Part shown: piece after piece, positions 34,635 through 49,600 of the stretch
Layout: every line of letters begins with the position of its first letter
How positions within the stretch are numbered: position 1 is the stretch's first letter
Assembly: GCA_008360975.2 (NCBI GenBank)
Contig: CM039184.1
Location: 30,801,797-30,865,796 of the forward strand
DNA length: 64,000 bases
Source of the DNA: Lichenostomus cassidix
Lineage: Eukaryota; Chordata; Aves; Passeriformes; Meliphagidae
Direction: 5' to 3'
The notes under the pieces: generated by a model
What the model saw: the letters and a program-made list of their open reading frames with translations, nothing else
Told to the model about the DNA's origin: nothing
The model's database searches: none
Made by a program: the position numbers and the translations under genes

Positions 34635-37600
34635 GTGAGCGCGGCGGCGGGGCGGGCGGCGGTGGGCCCCGGGGGCTGCTCCCGCGGGGCAGCGGGCGGC
34701 GGACAGGCCGGCGCGGAGCCCCTGACCGCGTGCGGGGCGTGGGGCGCAGGTGTGCCGCAGCCCCCGCGGAGTCCGCCGCCGCAGAGTGTCCGGGGGAGCG
34801 GCCGGGGGCGAACGGGCTGCGGCGAGGGGCACGGCCGCGCCGGGGGGGCTCTTCTCCCGCCTTTCCTTGTCGCTGGCTCTCTCAGCCATTTTCTGGGCGA
34901 GGTGGCAGTGGCATGCCCGGGAGCCGTGGGGCGCTCGCCCCTCGGCAGCGGTGGGGGAGAGGCGCCGGGCCCCTTGTCTGCGGCGTCTGTGAGATTGCTG
35001 CGATAACTCGTGCTCTGGTCTCATCAGCACAGGAAAATTAAGAAATGGCTTAATTGTTGTGACCTAAATACACGTGCGCAGTCTGGTGACCCGCTAAGCA
35101 TTAGGCACCTTTCACTGCCCCCTGCTTCTGATACCGCACATGCTGAAAGGTGAGGTTCAGTAGCTATCGTTGCTCCAGGCTTCATGTGTGTAACCTTTAT
35201 GTAATATCGAATCTCCGTGTAATACTGAATTATTAGTGTTTTCTGAACCTTCGGGGAGAGCGTTTTGCTCAGGGTGGTGCTTTGGAGCTTTGTTCCTGTG
35301 ACATCTGCGCTGCTCACAAGACCGAGCGGCCCGGTGAGTGCAGTGACAATCACATGCATGCCCGGTAACCTCTGTGCCTGTTTTGCTGCGCGGCATGAGT
35401 TGACTGGTGTTGTGATCAGATGGTACACGGGGTTGAATTGGAAGCTGGGCTTTCACCGCTGGAACTACTGAGGATGGTGAGGGAGAGGGGTGGACAATAT
35501 TTTGATCCACAAAATGCCATAGAGCCAAGTATGAAAGATCACAGTCGTGGAGCCATTATCATTTCAAAGACGGTCCGTGTGGGACATGGCCATTTGCATT
35601 GCTAAAGTTCCAAGATCATGGAGGAAAGTGGTGTAAGGTGAAAATGACAATATATTTGGGTTATAAGGTGATTCCTTTGAAAGTGACTGGACACAGTATT
35701 GGAGCTACGTTCATATTAGAGAACAAATCCGGTGAATTTTGTGAAGCTGTAGAGTCTATATGCTGTATTTGTAACTGCAGGTTACTTCTATGTGACTGCT
35801 ACTTACTTCGTGTAGCATTTATTCACCTTATGAGTTAAATATCTCCTTTAATACGGAAGGAAACAGCTTTCCACATTGAAACTGATAGTTCCAGACTATT
35901 ATTTTGCATTGTACTTAAAAATATTCTGTGTCAGAGATCAGTGCTGTTAGTTCTGGATTATTGGATTGCTATTGGATTATCCTGTATCTCTACAAGGGCA
36001 GATTCCTTGTACAGTGTGTTTCCCATTAAAATCAGTATGATTGTTCCATGTGGAGTATTTTGTGAAGTTAGGGATTGTACTTTTTCCTTCTTCCGATTTC
36101 TTCGGTAAGGTATTCTACACTCAGTTTTCAGTTTGAGTAACATTTAAATTATGTGACACTTCAAATAAAAACAGTTATAATGAAAATACTACTCTGGGTA
36201 CCCCTCACTCTTTTTATTCCCTATTTTCCCTCATTCCCTTTCTATCTGACTTTTTTGACAAACCTAAGGTTAATGAAATTATTTTAAATATTTTACATGT
36301 GAATGGGTTTTTTTTTTGCTTGTTAATATTAAGCTTCTTCCTTATAACTTCTAAGTATGCTGTAATGCTTTTTTTTTTCTTTCTAGTGATCTGTTAATGA
36401 TCTGCAGGAGCATATTTCCAGGGTCTTAGAAGCTCTGCTGCAATGCTTTTAATAGACTTTCTGTTGAATAGTAATCTGTTTGAGTGAAGAGATGTGATTC
36501 AACCTAAGTAAAGTGAGAGACTTAATCCTTTGGTAGTTTCTGTATTAAGAATGTACTGGTGGTCAATATTAGATGCAAAATGGTAGAATAATTTTCTAAT
36601 GACAAGACTGTCTTTTTAAGGATTTTTTGTTATTTTTAGTAGTTCTTCATGTTTTGGTTAGTGAGATCCCTCCACATTCAATATGTCTTGCTGTGTTAAG
36701 GTTTATTAAGGAGCCCTGTAAGACCAATAATAATCTGTATCCTGGGACTTTCAATTGTTATAAGAGCCTTGCAAATCTAGGTGTATTCACACACCCTTCT
36801 TACCCTGAACAACAGAGGAATTATCAAAAATCTCTTTAGTAGATAATGCCTCCTCAAATGAATCTAATTTGACAATTTTTCCACTATGTTGCTGGGAAGC
36901 TTTGTGTTTTCTAGTCTTCCCAGGAACACCAGGAAAAGTTCTATTGCAGAGGGCCATCAACCAGGCTTGAGGTTTGCCTGTAACAAGTACTATGTGTGCT
37001 TGTTCTGTTGCACACTCTCCTTTAATGAGAGCTAAATCTTGACCAGAGGTCCACGCTGCTTTGTCTTTTTGGCTCTGAAGGAAACAGCAAGCTTCAAGGT
37101 CCATGCTGCTTACCAGGATGAGTTGGCACAGCCTCAAAGAGCAGGAGACATGGTGCCTACAGATGAATGGAGCCACAGGAAATTATTTTTCGGGTGCATG
37201 AACATTAACATATTAATTTGGTTTGGGAGTTCCCTTTTAAAGAAAACCTCTAAATTGTCTCCACTAACTGCACATTGGCTTATAAAGTCAAGTGGCTTTG
37301 GTACGTAAACTGGATTCCTGTTGAAATCAATGAAATTAAGACAGTGTGTTCCAACCACTAATGGGTATTCAGTCCCTGGGACCAGACTCCATCTGGTCAA
37401 AAGTAAAACTCCAGAACAGGTACAGTGTGGGTGTCAGGTCCTTAGCACCAGTTAATGCACTCTGTGGAGCTAGTCTGGTTGGGCTGTGCCGCATGTTCAC
37501 ATAAGCACAACGCTTACTTGCTGGGTGAGGAGAATGTAAACATGAGGTGTAGATGCTAATATAGAGCTATTAGGATAGAAGGACTTTTTACTGGCCCAGG

Positions 37601-40600
37601 CCTCCCTTCAAGATGATGGAAATGTAAAGGGGTAGAAGGGTGGTAGTTAGAATTATAGAATAGCCTAATTTGTTTTTTTCCAAAAAGAGAAATTATAAAC
37701 CAGCTGGAGAACAAGTGTGTGTTAGTGAGATACTACATTTGTTCTAAGCAGTTTTGTACACAGACTTGAGCTGGTTTTTTTACTGCTGCTTCTTGCTTTC
37801 TTTAACTGAAAAGATATATATTTATGTGTGTAATACATATGTAAGGATGTGTGTGTATACACACACCCCTTTCAAAAGCAACACTTGAGTGGCTGTAGTT
37901 CAGTACATTTCTTCTTAGCTTCCGAGGCTCTGGTAAAACCCTAATTACTTTGTGTGCAAGAAATGTGTATTTATGTGGATAAATTCCCCTAAAACTTATT
38001 TCCTTATCAAATGTTACTTCCCTTACAGGGTTGATTTAGCATAGTTTGTACAAATTTTTGGAGTGCTACCAGGGTCATGTGCTGAGCAGAATCATAGAAC
38101 AGCTCACATTGGAAGGGATCTTAGAGATCCTCTAGTTCCACCCCCTGCTGCCTTGGACAGGGACACCTTCCACTAGACCAGATTGATCAGAGCCCCATCT
38201 AGCCTGGCCTTCAACATTTCCAGGGATGGGACATCCACCGCTTTCATGGGCAAACTCTTCCACCCTCACAGTAAAGAATTTTTCCTAATACCTAATCTAA
38301 ACCCATTCTCCTTGTTTGAAGCAATTCCCCCTTGTGCTGTCACTGTATGCTTTTTAAAAATACTTTCTCCATCTTTCTTGTAGGCTCCATTCAGGTATTG
38401 GAAGGCAGCAATTAGGTCATCCCGAAGCCTTCTCTTTTCCAGACTGAGCAGCCTCAATTCTCTTAGCCTTCCCTCATAGGAGAGATGCTCCATCCCTGTA
38501 ATCATTTGTATCCCTCCTCTGGACTTGATCCAACAGATTGATGTCCTTCCTGTGCTGGGGACCCCCAGAGGTGGATGCAGCACTCCAGGTGGGGTCTCAT
38601 GAGGGCAGAATAATCTCCCTCAGCCTGCTGGCCACACTGCTTTTGACGTAGTCCAGGATACAGTTGGTTTTCTGGGCTGTGAGTGCCCATGGCCAGGGCA
38701 TGTCCAGCCTCTCATCCCCTGGCATCCTCAAGTCCTTCTTGGCAGGGTTGCTCTGACCTGTTCGTACCGCAGCCTGGATTGATACCAGGGTTTGCCCCAG
38801 GTGCAGCACCTCGCACTTGGTCTTGTTAAACCTCCTGAGATTCCCATGGACCCACTTCTTGGGCTTGTCCAGGTCCCTTGGTTTGGCATCCCATCCTTCA
38901 GGTGTGTAGACAAACACAGCTTGGTGTCCATCATCTGTATGCCCTGAGGGATACCACTTGTCACTGATGTCTGTCAGGATTCTGAGCTTTTGACCACTAC
39001 CCTCTGGATGTGACCATCCAGCCAATTCCTTGCTCACTGAATAGTTCATTAACTTTTAGGGATTGCATAGAGTATAAGCACATAGTCTCTCTAGACTAGA
39101 ATGTCTCAAGTGCTAAGCATATATTTGAGTAAGGTATTGTGGGATGGCTTTAAGGAGATTGATATGGGTTGCAGATAGTTTGATTTTACTTAAAGTGATA
39201 GCAGTTTTTGTGTAATTGTGTTTACTTGATCCTGGAAAAAATTTCACATCAATGCTTTTCTGTACTTTTCAACATAAAGTCTAAGGTTATCCTTAAGCTG
39301 CAGGTTCAGATTTCACCTCAGTTTCAGTCTTTGCTAGTTTGGTTTGTTTTGGGTTTTTTTTTTGATGAAAATAAATGTTCTGGAGTTTTTGGGAGACAGC
39401 TTTCACTGCTGGATGTGTAATTTCTGCATTGCAACCTGTGATGAAATTTCTTTGATATTGATATGTTTAGTGAAGGACTGTTGTAGAATAGAGAATAACA
39501 TAATTTTATGTGGATTTAAAAAAAAAGGTTGTATTATTGCAGCTGTGTCTGAAACTTGCATGCTGTGTGTTTCTTCAGCTTTAAGTATCAGCTGTTCCTT
39601 CTGTTGTCTATAATGGAACGGATGTCATGTTGTAGCTGCAGGATATCTATCTGGTAACAGTTTGTTAGCTTTGGTATATGAGATCATTTGTTTGGCAGCT
39701 GGTACTAGTGATTCCTTTGGTCATAGTGCTGAAATGCTTGGTGAGATCCTACTTGCTAAGCATTATTTCACAGCATTTATTACCAGCCTGGCAACGTTCC
39801 ACCTTCTGAAAAAGGAAAGAAAGCAGTAGTGAGCTTGGAGTCTGCTTGCACGTCAGTTTGTTCAAATGAAACACTCCTCGGAATGTTCTTGTGACCTAAT
39901 TGGGTTTTTTTCGAGCTTCTTGCAGTTTTGTAGAGATCCACACAGCAATAACGCTGCTGAGCACACGTGTATATCTTCATACATGGAAATATCCTTAAGC
40001 ATCTGGCTGTAAACCCTTCAAAAAGCATTTGAATGAAAATCACTATTTTATATGCTGGAGGAAGGGCAATCCAGCCCAGGGCCAGATCTGAGCATGGGGG
40101 CAGGAAAGGTCAAAGAGCAAGTCTAAACCATACCCCATTTCACTGACAGCTGAAGGTGAGCCTGAAGAAGCAGTGTTACACTTCTGTGCTGGCATTAGTC
40201 TTTCATCAGTAAAGTGAACTAAAGAATAAGTTCTGCAGAAAGAGATTTATTACAGTCTCACTCAAGAAAACAGCTTAGAGAGGAAGTGATTGAAATTATG
40301 GTCTTTTGACATGGAAACCACACTTACAGCCTGGGGCTTTTTTGAAGGAAAACAAACAAACCTCAAGTCCTCTGGTTTTGAGCTTTGCAGGAACTAAGGC
40401 CATTCTTCTTCTTTAGTTGTTTGGATTTCCTCTCCCCTAAACACTGATATCACTGAACAACCTCTTGGTTTCCTCTGGCTTTGCTTGGAGACTAGCTCAG
40501 TCTCTCTTAAAGTTGCAAGAAGACACCCTGGCTTTTGTTTTGGCTTTTTTCTTTGCTACAGATGACCAAAAGTGTGTGGAAATGCACAAGCTACTAAGAT

Positions 40601-43600
40601 TGTGTGAGGTATCGATGTACCTTGTTTATTTAATTTAATTCCATGAAAAGATGCATTGTTGCCTGACAATCAAATGGGTTTTGACTGTAGGTTACCTATT
40701 TCTGGTTTACGAGTAGCTTATCCATGGAGTTCCATGCGTTGATTATTAAATTGCTGTGCAGTTGAATAGTAGGTGCTTGATTCCTTATTCTTAGGGCATT
40801 TTTGCTGTTGACAAAACTAGGTGAGTACTGTGCCATGTACTGTGCCCAGTGGAAGTGATTTGGGGAATAGTAGCAACAGAAAGCCTTGGAGGTACCTTTC
40901 CTTGTCAGTAGCACAACTTAAAGCAGGAAACTGCAATTTAACACAGTGATGCTAATGCTGTAAAGGAATATCTGTTGATATAAATGGCTTGATGTAAATG
41001 AGCAAATAAAGCTGCTTGGGGCTGAAAAATGTGGACAAGCATTCATAAAAGCTGAATTTGTGGAGAAACATTTTAAAAACTGATGCAGAGCTTTGTTGCC
41101 AGTGGAGGCTGGCTTCATGTACACTTATATAAACTTTGGAACTTTTCTTATGTAAACTAAGTTAAAGTTGCAAAATAGCTTTATTAAAATTTAGGGGAAA
41201 GGAGGATGGAAGAGTTTTGACAAAAATGTTTTAGTCATTAGTCATCATGTCATCCCACTTTGACGTTGTGAGATGTAGGTGTTGCCAATGCATGGCAGTA
41301 GCCTTTAACTGTTGCTTCGGTCTGAACAGTGACTAACAGGTGACCAAATGTCCTGAGAGAGTAGATGTGACAGAGTCGCTGGGGTCAGGGGGCACAGGAA
41401 ATGGAGTAACTGTTCTCATATAAGTAATTTCTTGTTCTGACATTTTGGTATTATTGAAGCTGCTGAGGACTTCTTTTGCAAAGAAAATTCTTTGGATTAA
41501 TACTCACTTGGTGATGGACCTGTTCCTTTAAGAATTCCTTCTGACAATAACAGTTGTGTACTTTCATCGTGTACTTTGCACCTTAGTGATGTTTGTGGAT
41601 AGCTTCTGAAGAATAGATTCACTTTTTGAGCCATGCGTTGTGTTTTATATTTATCAAGAGTTACTTCTAGGTGCACCCTTGATTAAGAGTACACTGTTGT
41701 CTTGTATGCAGCTTAGATGAAGTGTTGTAAGAAGAATGTTCTTAGGCTGTCCTAATTACCAGTATTTGCTGTGTGAAGGTTTCCATGGGTACACTTCTTA
41801 GGCTAAAGATGAGGAATGCAATTCTGTAGGGTGGTGGTGAACAGGCTTGCTAGAGAGAATAAGCAAGAAAAGGAGGACTTTGAATTGGGTACTTGTGTGA
41901 AGACAGCAAATATCTGTCTGCACATTTTCTGTGTGCTTCCTCCTGTGATAGTGTCAGGTTACTGCTGGTCTGACTAACCGGCATGGACACAGCAGTTCAC
42001 CTTTGCCTGTCATGAATCAGCTGCTCTGTGAGTGCTCTGCCTGCACTGCGTCTTAATCTTCATGCTCAGGTTCTTCTCCGTTCTGCTTTCTCCTCACCTT
42101 ACCAGTGCCTTTCTCAAGTCACTCCACTTGCCCTGTTTGTATGGGTTTGTCACCTGAATACCTTAGTAATGTCATGTTTCAATATGCAAGGCTGAGGTCA
42201 CAAGCTCCTGTGCAGGCTACAAGGCAAAGTGTTCTGAGGCACTGAAGACAAGCTTAGGAGTTTTGGCAACAGTGTCTGTGTCTTCCCCATGTCGACTAGG
42301 GCAAAGGCAGGTGCATTTACCTGACCAGCAGCTGAAATGTCTTTGGTCAGTCAGCACATTTCTGGATATTGGTGAGATTCTTAGAATTGTACTGATAAAT
42401 GGGCACGAGGGCTCTACATCACACTTGTTGCTGATAAAACTGAGTCATGATTTTGCTTCCATAGACTGTACTGAAGTGAAACTTGAGCTGTGTGATGTAA
42501 TTACTGAATCAGTATAGATCTTTCTCTGCAGGACGCTCTCACTTCAGTGCAATGCAGCTCAACTTTTCTCCTCCAAGGTGCTCAGTGAAGTTTTAGATGT
42601 GCTAATGAAATCAGCTGTATTAAGTAAACAATCTGACAATATTTATTTATTTTCCTAATAGAGGTGCTAGCAGTCTGAATTTGATATGAGCACTTTCAAA
42701 TTAGAAATCTGAATACATTAGTACTTAATTTTTTATAATGGAATTGGGAAGTTTCTTACAATAGCGACTCTTAGCTTTTGTTTTCATTGAGTTTACTGAC
42801 TTTCATAAGAGAAAACAGTGGCTTGAATTAACTCAGTGCTCTGAATTTCTGTGCAGAGTACTTGCCCTGAATTCTGAATCTGGATATTATCCAGCACCTG
42901 AAATTGCTCAACTCTTGGGGTTGGGTTTCTTAATGCACAGCTCCAGGAGTACAAAAAATCTGAGCAGAATACATTAGAAAAAGTTTTTGAAGGAAACTCC
43001 AGAGAGAGGGATCTACAAACTGTTGAATACATAGCGCTGAGCAAGTTATTCTTAAATTATTACTATTATTTCACTGAATGTGGATAATTTTACAGAATGT
43101 GATATAATGTAAGATTAAAGCCCTCTGTGGTCTGGAAAAGACAGTTACAGAAACTTTCTAAAATCTGCAATTCAGAGAAATTAGTTTTATGTTCAGACAA
43201 ATTTTTGTTGTATCTTCTGTTTTTCTATGGGAGCACATGACCTTGTTCAACTATTGCTGAACAGTTGAGTGCTTGTGTCTGTCATCTTTCCTTGCCTTTC
43301 CTTTCATGTTCCCCTAAAATGACTTCTTAAAATCTTCACATTCAACAATCTGCTCTCTAACTTGCACTCTGAAATGGATTGTACTTTTTAGGACAAATCC
43401 TACTATAGGAAGGCTCAGGAGCCTTAGCCTTTGGTTTCTGAAGTGTACTGGCTTGTTTAAGAGGACTGGGTTAAACAAGCTGGGCAGAGACCTGTGAGGC
43501 TGCTGCAAAGGAAGATGCAGGTGCAAGGAAGAAGGAATTTGGTGCAGAAACCACTTTGCTCAGCTGTGCAGCAGCAGGGTTAGTCCATGCATGTGAGGGC

Positions 43601-46600
43601 TCTGGTCTTGGTGAATGGCTCCTGTGGTACAAGATGCTACTGCATTCTCCTGTGCTGTGCTGGAATTGGGTATTGGCTGGACATTTGTCACTTCCACAGT
43701 AGTGTTGATAGAATAGTGTTGAAGCCCTCTCAGTCATGTCTGTGTAAAGGTCAGTGATAGAACCAGCTCTTCTTACACTAGCCTATGTTAAGCTGTCACA
43801 GCATGCACGAGTGGTTTTGGAGGGCTAATCCTCAGCTGTGTTGAGAAGGCTGGAATAAAGAGCAGGGAATTGGTAGCCACTTCAGTTGACTTAGCAGACA
43901 GCCATAGTGACATGCATCTGAGCTCCTGCTTGGTCTTGGCTTTTAGCCCGGAGGAAGGTTGTTCTCATGTGTTAGCCAGCTGAAACAGCTTCAGGAGTGC
44001 AACCTCTGCCTTCCCAACTGCTAAAAGTGTTTCTAGATCACATCAAGTTAAAGAGTTGGAAAAATTAACCCTCTCTCCTTATACAGGTATTTATGAGATC
44101 TGGCAGTGGATATAAATCATGCTTACGAAGCGCTAAAACGATTTCAGATACAATTCTATGTTCGGGAATGGGTGATTAACACCTGGTGACTTAAGTACTT
44201 GGGAGACTTGAGGATGAATGCCAGTCACCCCCTGTGGACTAGATCACAGTACAGTTGAGTTCAAAAAAGTTCAGGTGCTAAATTTCTTGTGTTCAGAAGT
44301 TCTTGTAAGCAGTCTTACAGACAAGGATATATTTGGGAATGCTTTTGAATGGAACTAGGGAAATCATGTATGTTTGAAAATAGCTATTTCTGTTTGTCAC
44401 TTTATGATAGCACTTGGTGGAAATGCTGTAAAATGCGTATGTATAGCTGGGCTGGATAATGGGTGCAGGGATAGGTATGCAAAGAAGATGTAAATGCAAA
44501 CAGAACAATGTATTTTTAGTGGGTGTGGGTTTTTTGAAACAATCAGTTTCAAAAGGGTTTCAATGAACCCTTGTGCATTTGTTCTTAAGCAAAGCATATC
44601 TGTGTGGAGTGTCAAAGATGACTTGAACCTCTGAGTTAAACTTTGTTTACTGCTTAAAAAAATAATTCCATATTTGTATTTAAATTTGTTGGCATGTCTA
44701 CTAGAAATTTGATTGACATTTGATTTGATTTTGGCTTTTTGTTTGCATTACTGAAGCACTAAAAGTTGACCATAGAGGAGTATCCTTAGAGTTATATCCT
44801 TGGGCCCTGTTTTGACAGAAAGTGAAAAGAAAGTGAGATTTTTGTTTGTATTTAAATTAGGTTATCCTGAATCTGTAGCTGTTAGGATGGCTCCCAGTGA
44901 GTCTGCTCTGGTAGACTTCATCTCAGGAATATATCAGGCCTGTTATAAAGGATTTTCTTGTACGCTTTTTTTCTGGGGAACGCTAAAGGAGCTGGACCAA
45001 GTCTTACCTTCTCATGAGGAGAAAGGTTTCTAATTTGTCTAAATAGATAATTGCTACGTAAGCTTGCTGACTGAAATGTGTTTGCTTCTATCAATGTGCA
45101 AAGCATTTTCATGTTTCAGGACAAGGATGCAACTGGATTTTTCGGTGTGATTTTTAGTGTTTGCCCTGATATTTCAGGATTGATGGACTGATTCTTGGCA
45201 GCTAAATGTTAGCGTGTTGCTGGGTGCGGTCAGCTGTAATTATGTACAAACCTGACTGGATAAACTTTTAAGTCTACTGTAATACCAGTGTTTTTGAGAA
45301 AATGTTTGGGATCCTAAGTGAGTAGTTTAAAGTGGTTGGCTTCCTCTAAGGAGGGGAGGCTGTTTCATAACTTAATGACTATTTATACATTCAAAGTCCT
45401 ACGCAATTGGTGGTAAACAGAACGTAAGTCTTTAGCATAGTGGCTTGCAGCAAGGTTAGGTTTGCCCATGCCAGCCAGCTGCAGGACTGTGGTTTGTTTG
45501 GTTGGTTTTGTGTGTAGTCTTTTTAACTGAGAAGGTATATGGTATGAGTGGTTTAATTGCTGTGATCCTCTGCACATAGTCTCAAGACATGGTTCCTCCT
45601 TCCCTTTCCAGTGAAACTTGAAAATAAATGTGTCTAAGCCTTCAATATTCTTTTCTAGTTACTGGAAAGCTACTTCCCATGCTGTCTACAAGAGAGGGTT
45701 AAGGAAAGTGTTTTGGATGGAATAGACAAATTATCATAACAACAACAAGAGGAGCAAAACATATTTTTGGCTACAACTAGTGAAAAATGCCGGAGCTGAC
45801 GTTATATCCGTCCATGTTATCACTTCAGTCAATCTAAGTCAGGATTTCCTGGCATTCATCTAGACCGAGGCAATGGACTTTGCTGTTCATACTATAGCAA
45901 CTTTTGGGTGATCAAGCATGGCTTTTTGTGTATGTTCTTTCCCATATTCTTGCCACTTGGGTAAATCAGTACATTCTCATAAATATTCAACTTAGTTTTT
46001 CTTCCTTCCTGTCGTGATTATTGCGGAGTAACTTTTCAGTTGCAACCTCTCCTTTAGAAGGATCAAAACACACCTTGTTCTTACAACAGTTTAGCATAAC
46101 CATTTACAGAGGTCTCACTAGTATTATGTTAGCTCGTAAAAAAAACTGGACTGCTTCAGCTCTCACCACTGTTAGAGAGCAACATCTTATACCTTTCCAT
46201 ATATTAGGACTTTAGGAGGATGCTGCTAGAACCACGTAACTTCTAATTTATTTATTTAAGTGAAGTTATGCTGCTGAGCATCTGCTTTTGGGTTAGTTGA
46301 AACTGACCCCTTCTGAAGCAGTCTCCTTTGGAAGAGGGACATGGAGTCCCTGGATAGCACTTGCCTCTAGCCCTTCTTGAGAGTGTTCTTTTATGCAGTG
46401 GGAGTGCATGTTCAGAACAACGAGAAATGGGGATTTGCAATCTTTCTGCAGAATCCTGGGGAGAGTACCCTAAAGTTCTGTCTGTAAAGCTTGAGAAAGT
46501 GCCCCATCCCTGGAGTTCACAAAGCCCTCTTGTGAATTTAGCCTTTTCATAGTGGAAGTGGAAGAAATTTGTAAATAAATGGTTGCTGTTAACATGCGGG

Positions 46601-49600
46601 TGTTTTTAGCTACTTGGAGTGAAGGTGTTTGTGTGTGTTATAGCAGAAAGAATATTTTTCATTTAACTAGAAAAAAATAGAGTGGGGGGCAATGTTATAC
46701 ACCAGGCAGCATTGTTCATAACTCTGTATCTATGTATTTACTTATGTCTAATAACTAACATTATTTCTTAGCAATTTTTTAATTTTCATACTCTAAAATT
46801 ACTCCTTTTAATGGAAGCTTGAAAGCTGTATACAGACTCTTTGTTAAATAAAAAAATAAAATGGGGCTTTATGGAAGAGGGAGAAGGAACAGGAAAGAGC
46901 AGGCAACCAAACCCATGCCTCAGGATACCAGCCCTAAGGTGTGGTGATGTCTGTCTTGGCCTGCTCACTTATGTAGGAGATACTGAGGGCTGAGATCTGT
47001 CAGTACTTTTACACAGCGTTGCAATGCAGTGAGAGCTGGTACAGTGTTATAAATACCAGATTCTGCCTTGCATTGTTGCTCAAAATTCTCCTTCAATGTA
47101 CAATGCGTAGTTCTTCCTTGCGTTCAAGAGAAGGTGGGGAAAGGCAGAGGCAAGATAAAAGATTTTTCTTAATCTCATTTTCTGGCAGAGGCAGTTCTCA
47201 GACGTGCCTTGGCAGTGTCTGTATTTAGTAGCTGTGTTCCTGGCCGCTGGCCCGGTCACATGGCGCCGCTGGAACAAGTGACATGGGAATGATGCATGAG
47301 CTGAGACCAGCGCAGCGTGCCGCAGGAGGTGGGGTGGCCCGGCCGGCCCGGCTGCCTGTGCCCGGCTGTGCGGCAGAGGCTCTGCACCCAGCGCCGCTTG
47401 CTCCCGGACGGCTGCTGCTGTTTGGCTCGAGCTGCTTGGCTCCAGTGAAAGCTGGAAGTGGTTACTGCAGGTGCCTTGAAAAAATAAACAGGGAAAGCAG
47501 CGGAGTCAAATCCTAGAGAGTGTTGAATTACGAGTAAATCTTCAGTTCTTTGAAATGATAAAGATCATCGCTGTGAAACAACTTCTGCAAAATACTTGAC
47601 TGACTTTGGGTCAGCTGAGCTGTCCTGGCTGTTGAAAGCTCATCTCCGTATGAGGGCAGAAGGTGGGATGGAAAGGGGGAATGTTGATTAATACTCAGCA
47701 TGGCTTTCCGTATTGAGGAAAGGACTAGGTGGTGGATCTAGGGTGCTAACCTTATTGCAGACTTTACCTTTCTTTGTTTAAAGACCTAGTTTAACAAAAC
47801 CACACTTTTCTTAATGGTAAAACACAATTAAGTGCATTCAATTGTTCATGCAATTACAGTAAGTCTTTAGTTCTTCTCTTTGCTAATGAGGAAATCCACT
47901 TCTGGGGCTAGAAGCTGAGAGCACTGTCTCTGTGCTATTTGTGGTCCCACTTCAAACACACTGTACTTGCTGGGTATTTTCTTTGATTAGGGTTTTGTTT
48001 TATTGTGGGTTTTTAAACTTTTACATTATTACTGAGATACCATATGAAAGCTAGCTCCCAAACTTCAGACTTGTAGATAAGCCAGTGAACAGTGATTCCT
48101 GATAACTTACAGAAGTTGAGATGTGAAGCACTGGTTTGATGGGCTGTTCTTTACATTTGTTGAAGGCTGATGTGTGCAATTTATGGTGACTCTAACTTGT
48201 GCAAATCTGTTTGTTAGCCTCTATCAGCAGTGTGTGTGTGTGTCTTGTCATTTTTTGTACATGTGTGTGTGTGTCGTGTCATTTTTTGTGCATGCATGTG
48301 CTGAAATTGCTTTGTAGCAGCAAAAATAATGAAAAAATGCTTCCAGCCTTACAGAAATTCAGTATATTCCCCTTTCCTAAGCAGGGAATCTGTGAAATTT
48401 TAACCTTTCGGTGAGCAAATATATCCAATATTGTTTTGCATTTCACAGAGTAACATATAGAATTACCCTAAAAAAAAAAAGTGACCTTTCTGTACAGTGA
48501 TCTGATGCCAAGAACTTTATTTTCCTTCATCTGAACTTTCTTCGGGAAAATCTATCCTGAGAGAGCAGTGCTCCAAATAATAGGTTCCTTCACTTGTTGC
48601 GTGACTAATCTGCAATGTATCCTGCCGAACTTGTGTGAAACTAGTAACTATGTATCATGCTTGAACAAGGTAGTTCATCTGAGGTTAATAGAGCTTTACC
48701 ATATTAGGACTACTTTAAGTCATTGTGGAAAAGGAATGCGGTGTGGCATCAACACAACTCTTCCATATCTGAGGTTTTAGAAAGAGAAGAAACAATGCAG
48801 GGTAAATGATTTGATTAAGAGGGAAAAACGGAAACTACATCTTCCACATAAGCTATTCAATGGACTAAGAGAAGGAAAATCATCATTAAGCAATCCAAAA
48901 GAAAATCCATTTAATCTTTAAACGTGTGTTTTCGTACTAATCCTGAATGTCTGTGTCTAGGTATTTTTTGTGTATCAATTTTGCTAATTGTATGTTTTGC
49001 AAATACAAATGCTCACCGAAACAGCAGGTATGATTCAAACTTTGTTTTTCTAAGCTTCTCTAGCCGCTTCTAAAAGCTGTTTGGAAAATAAAACCTTACA
49101 GGGCTCTTTGCAAATATTCTCTTAGATTTGACAATAGTGCTCAAGTTTTAGTGGACAGTTGTAACTTACACAGAAAATTATTCTTAACTAAGTCACATAT
49201 ATTTATTTCCTCTTTCCCCCACCCCAAATTTACTTGCTAAAGTGTTACCTTGAGTTGAAATCATTTAGGCAATTGTCTTGCAGTGAAGATGAAGGACAGG
49301 AAATGACCTACAAGCAGAGCAGGTGACATGTTGTCCCATAGCCTAGAAAAAGAGTGATTAAACTCTGCTTCACAGAGGATTATATCTGCAGAGCAGGACA
49401 CTTTCTTCCATTTTCTACATCATCTCCGGGTGTTTTCCATGTGTGGATTTATGTATTATTTTGTTGTTGTTTAGAAACTGTTCTGTAGATTTTCAATGTT
49501 AATTCCCCAGGTACTTTGGGATTTATATTATTCTACAGATGATTACAGATGAGGTAGTGTTGTGAAGCACATCTATTTAGTGAGCTTACAGAATTTCCTT

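Larger units (their letters stand above)
34064..35000. promoter_or_regulatory. FNIP2: FNIP2 CpG island and promoter region
   Basis: GC- and CpG-dense block around FNIP2 exon 1. Upstream of the start codon it has a CACGTG E-box (34156-34161), a G-rich GC-box cluster (34164-34179), an NF-Y type CCAAT (34190-34194), a 14-bp tandem repeat (34271-34312) and a CCTCG-rich tract (34400-34428). No TATA box was recognised. The transcription start is unknown, probably between 34200 and 34500. Confidence 0.85.

Noticed and set aside
34152..35030. 292-codon open frame on the - strand across FNIP2 exon 1
   Set aside because: It lies wholly in the CpG island, is Ala/Arg/Pro/Gly-rich as expected from GC content, and overlaps a securely identified coding exon on the other strand.
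38597..39049. 150-codon open frame on the - strand
   Set aside because: Part of an antisense CR1 fragment.
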